A stretch of DNA of 64,000 nt from Paractinoplanes toevensis (GTDB taxonomy: Bacteria; Actinomycetota; Actinomycetes; Mycobacteriales; Micromonosporaceae), in assembly GCF_018332695.1 (NCBI RefSeq), contig NZ_BOQN01000079.1, positions 22,043-86,042 of the forward strand, given 5' to 3'. This document shows, piece after piece, positions 61,527-64,000 of the stretch. The position numbers and the translations under genes are program-made. Each line of letters starts with the position of its first letter. The stretch's first letter is position 1. Below the pieces are notes generated by a model. That model ran no database searches and was not told the origin of the DNA. It saw nothing but the letters and a program-made list of their open reading frames with translations.

Positions 61527-63851
61527 ATGACAGCGCGACTTTTCGTCACGCTGACACTCGTTCTGGGTTCGGTCGCAGTCGGCGAACTCGTCGGGCCGCG
61601 GGGGTCGCGGCTCTACGACGACGCGGTGCAGACGGTGGCAGGGGTGGCTGCCGCGGGCATCTGCATCGCCGCCGCCAACCGGCGTACGGGTGTGCAGCGT
61701 CGATGGCGGCTACTCGCCGGGATCGGCCTGGCCGGATGGGCGCTGATGCGCATCTGGTGGGTCGTCCGGGACGTCGCCGAGCCCGGCTGGGCGACCACCT
61801 CGGTCGCCGACGTCGGCTTTCTGGTGCTGCCCGTCTTCCTGCTGTTCGGGCTGCTCAACGTGCCGTACACCCGGCCGCGCCCGATGCCCACCTCCCCGCG
61901 CCGGGACCAGATCGCCCTGCTCCTGGACAGCGTGCTGATCTGCGGCTCGCTGGTCGCCCTGGCCTGGTCGGCGATCCCCGACCGGATGATGAGCTGGGCC
62001 GGCCAGAGCACCGGCGCGATCGGCATGGCCGCGGCGTACGCGATCGCCGACCTCCTCCTGGTCACCATGGTGGTGCTGCTGCTCGCCACCCGCCCCGGCT
62101 CCCGGGCCGGCCGCCAGCCGCTGCAACTGGCCGGCGTGGCCATCGTCGGCTTCGGCGTCAGTGACACCTTCCGCCTGGTCAATCTCAGCGACGGCCCGAT
62201 GTCCCCGCTGCAGTCCGCGGGATACCTGATCGGCTGCGGTTTCGTGGCGCTGGCCGCGGTGTCCCGCCCGCCCGCCGTCGACGATCCGCAGCCGGTCGGC
62301 GCCGAGCGGGACTGGCTGCACCTGCTGCTGCCGTACGTTCCGGTCACCGCGACCGGCGTGGTGATCGCCATCAACACCGGTGCCGGCCATCCGCTGTCGC
62401 CGTTCGAGGCCTACCTGGGCTGGCTCGGCCTGGGGCTGGTGGTGGCCCGGCAGATGTTCACCATCGTCGACAACACCGTGCTGCTCGACCGGGTGAGCGA
62501 GGGCCAGCAGCGGCTGCACCACCAGGCGTACCACGATCCGCTGACCGGCCTGGCCAACCGCGCGCTGTTCCGCGAGCGCCTGGTGCTCGCCCTGGACGCC
62601 CACCGGCACCGGGGCAAACCCCTGGCGGTGCTCTTCGCCGACCTCGACGACTTCAAGCTGGTCAACGACAGCTTCGGGCACGCCATGGGCGACCGGGTGC
62701 TGCGCGCCATCGCCGAACGCATGCAGGCCTGCGTCGACGAGGCCGACCTGGTGGCCCGCCTAGGGGGTGACGAGTTCGCGGTGGTGCTCGACCACCACCC
62801 GGCCGACGCCGAACCGGCCGGGCACCGCATCCTGGCCGCGCTGCGCGAGCCGTTCATCATCGACGGCCACCGGGTCGGCGTGGGCGCCAGCATCGGCCTG
62901 GTGGTCCCCGAGCCCGGCGAGCCACTCACCGCCGACGCCCTGCTGCGCCGGGCCGACGCCGCCATGTACTCCAGCAAGCGCCGGGGCAAGGGCGCGCTGG
63001 CCCGGTACGCGGGCACCGCCGACGGTTCCCCCAACGCCGACCTGCCGCACCTGCTGGCCCAGGCCCTGTTACCGGGCGGGCGCCCCGAGGCGGCCGGCTT
63101 CGAGGTCTACTACCAGCCGATCGTCCGGCTCACCGACGGCGCCACGGTCGCGGTGGAGGCCCTGGCCCGCTGGACCCTGCCGGCCGCCGGTGGTTCCGTG
63201 CACCCCGACGTCTTCGTCACGGTCGCCGAACGCACCGGGCAGGTGGCCGCCATCGACGACTTCGTGCTCGACCAGGCGTGTGCCGACGCGGCGACACTGG
63301 CCATGGTCTACGGCCGCCCGATCGACGTACACGTCAATGTCTCGGCGGCCCGTCTGGGCCAGGCGGGCTTGGAGGAGGCGGTCCGGGCCGCCCTGGCCCG
63401 GCACCCGCTGCCGCCGTCCCGCCTGATCATCGAGATCACCGAGACCCACCGCATCCAGGACCTGCCGTCGGCCGCGGCCGCCGCCACCCGGCTGCGCGCG
63501 CTGGGCCCGCGGATCGCCCTCGACGACTTCGGGAGCGGCTTCAACGCCCTGGCCCAGTTGCACTCCCTGCCGGTCGACATCGTGAAGCTCGACTCCACCC
63601 TGACCGATGTGGACGTGGCTCCCGAGCGGGCCGGCGCGCTGTGCCGCTCGGTCCTGGCCATCTGCGCGGAACTGGACATCGTCGTCGTCGCCGAGGGCAT
63701 CGAGACCGAGGCCCGGTCGGCCGCCCTCGCCGGGCTGGGTTGCCCGCTCGGCCAGGGCTACCTGTTCGGCCAGCCCGCCCCGGTGCACCGCCTCAAGCCG
63801 CCGGTCATCCCGGCCCAGCCCGGCCCGCCCGCCCTGCGCCGGCTCAGCTAG
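61527..63851 (+). CDS. Membrane GGDEF-EAL protein (c-di-GMP metabolism)
   Basis: A 774-residue protein: eight or so membrane helices in about residues 1-300 (a MASE-like sensor), a GGDEF domain with intact GGDEF at 413-417 (RLGGDEFAVV), and an EAL domain with E544-A545-L546 (VEALARW), LDDFGSGFNAL and GIETEARSAAL. Both catalytic signatures look complete, so it could make and break cyclic di-GMP, a signal controlling development in actinobacteria. ATG preceded by GGGAG at 61515. Alone on its transcript, followed by a hairpin. Confidence 0.94.
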   Translation: MTARLFVTLTLVLGSVAVGELVGPRGSRLYDDAVQTVAGVAAAGICIAAANRRTGVQRRWRLLAGIGLAGWALMRIWWVVRDVAEPGWATTSVADVGFLVLPVFLLFGLLNVPYTRPRPMPTSPRRDQIALLLDSVLICGSLVALAWSAIPDRMMSWAGQSTGAIGMAAAYAIADLLLVTMVVLLLATRPGSRAGRQPLQLAGVAIVGFGVSDTFRLVNLSDGPMSPLQSAGYLIGCGFVALAAVSRPPAVDDPQPVGAERDWLHLLLPYVPVTATGVVIAINTGAGHPLSPFEAYLGWLGLGLVVARQMFTIVDNTVLLDRVSEGQQRLHHQAYHDPLTGLANRALFRERLVLALDAHRHRGKPLAVLFADLDDFKLVNDSFGHAMGDRVLRAIAERMQACVDEADLVARLGGDEFAVVLDHHPADAEPAGHRILAALREPFIIDGHRVGVGASIGLVVPEPGEPLTADALLRRADAAMYSSKRRGKGALARYAGTADGSPNADLPHLLAQALLPGGRPEAAGFEVYYQPIVRLTDGATVAVEALARWTLPAAGGSVHPDVFVTVAERTGQVAAIDDFVLDQACADAATLAMVYGRPIDVHVNVSAARLGQAGLEEAVRAALARHPLPPSRLIIEITETHRIQDLPSAAAAATRLRALGPRIALDDFGSGFNALAQLHSLPVDIVKLDSTLTDVDVAPERAGALCRSVLAICAELDIVVVAEGIETEARSAALAGLGCPLGQGYLFGQPAPVHRLKPPVIPAQPGPPALRRLS

Positions 63852-63871
63852 AGATCTTTTTTCGGGTCGGA

Positions 63872-63900
63872 GTCCCGTCAATTTCCAGAAAGGACGGGAC
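63872..63900 (+). terminator. Terminator hairpin after GGDEF-EAL gene
   Basis: GTCCCGTC (63872-63879) and GACGGGAC (63893-63900) form a perfect 8-bp stem with a 13-base loop, 20 bases after the stop. Confidence 0.65.
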
Positions 63901-63935
63901 CCCAGCCCGGCTTCCTTGTAGCGGTGGGCGGCCAG

Positions 63936-63960
63936 ACGTGATCTTGTGGACTCAGCGTGA
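63936..63960. repeat. Partial copy of the GATCTTGTGGA repeat arm at window edge
   Basis: Includes GATCTTGTGGA, the left-arm core of the 44.8-kb hairpin units, followed by a related GTG-rich loop. The expected complementary arm would lie near or beyond the window end. The last 100 bases hold no supported gene. Confidence 0.5.
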
Positions 63961-64000
63961 GGACAGTGCGCCGGGGGGTGTCGTTGCGCGAGAGTCGCGG

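Overview
The window is about 64 kb of very GC-rich DNA with the gene content of a filamentous actinobacterium. An Lsr2 nucleoid protein, several coenzyme F420-linked enzymes, RsbU/RsbW-like regulators, secreted arabinan-degrading enzymes, the GlgX-TreY-TreZ trehalose route and many short-overlap operons together suggest Micromonosporaceae, plausibly Actinoplanes or a close relative. This placement is an inference from gene families and style, not from a marker gene. I see no rRNA, tRNA, insertion sequence, prophage or CRISPR array.

Layout. 0-8 kb: lsr2; a MarR regulator with an F420-type oxidoreductase; an RsbW-like anti-sigma kinase with a SpoIIE-type phosphatase; an ECF-like sigma factor fused through a membrane segment to a GH128-like glucanase; F420-dependent glucose-6-phosphate dehydrogenase; a glycosyltransferase. 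8-15 kb: an LLM/HAD/hydrolase operon, a divergent monooxygenase/TetR pair, and a sodium:solute symporter with a small membrane partner. 15-26 kb: a PQQ-type sugar dehydrogenase lipoprotein, then a secreted peptidase, MFS exporter, two ABC exporter halves and two tandem gamma-glutamyltransferases. 26-34 kb: GNAT, a two-gene arabinan-degrading unit, a hybrid sensor kinase, TrmB, and a TolB-like secreted protein. 34-42 kb: small regulator/enzyme pairs (MerR/DUF4188, TetR/aldo-keto reductase, MerR), a P-loop kinase, PPOX protein, esterase, PAC2 and EcsC proteins.

42.5-48.5 kb (minus strand) is the most interesting biosynthetic block. It holds an OleA-like KAS III, a family 2 glycosyltransferase, an OleC-like adenylate-forming enzyme, a cytochrome P450 and an OleD-like NAD(P)-dependent reductase. 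The set resembles the ole / beta-lactone pathways but lacks OleB and adds a glycosyltransferase and a P450. It also carries three separate tandem-repeat expansions: 15-bp units inside the P450, 36-bp units inside the ligase, and four ~93-bp hairpin units in the gap between the two genes.

48.5-64 kb: a Na+/H+ antiporter with a UBP-type zinc finger protein, a ketopantoate-reductase-like enzyme, a DUF4360 secreted protein whose Shine-Dalgarno abuts a long-range inverted repeat, the glgX-treY-treZ operon, a membrane-anchored solute-binding protein coupled to a membrane protein and followed by a PP2C phosphatase, and a GGDEF-EAL membrane protein. Near the right edge is a partial copy of the hairpin repeat motif.
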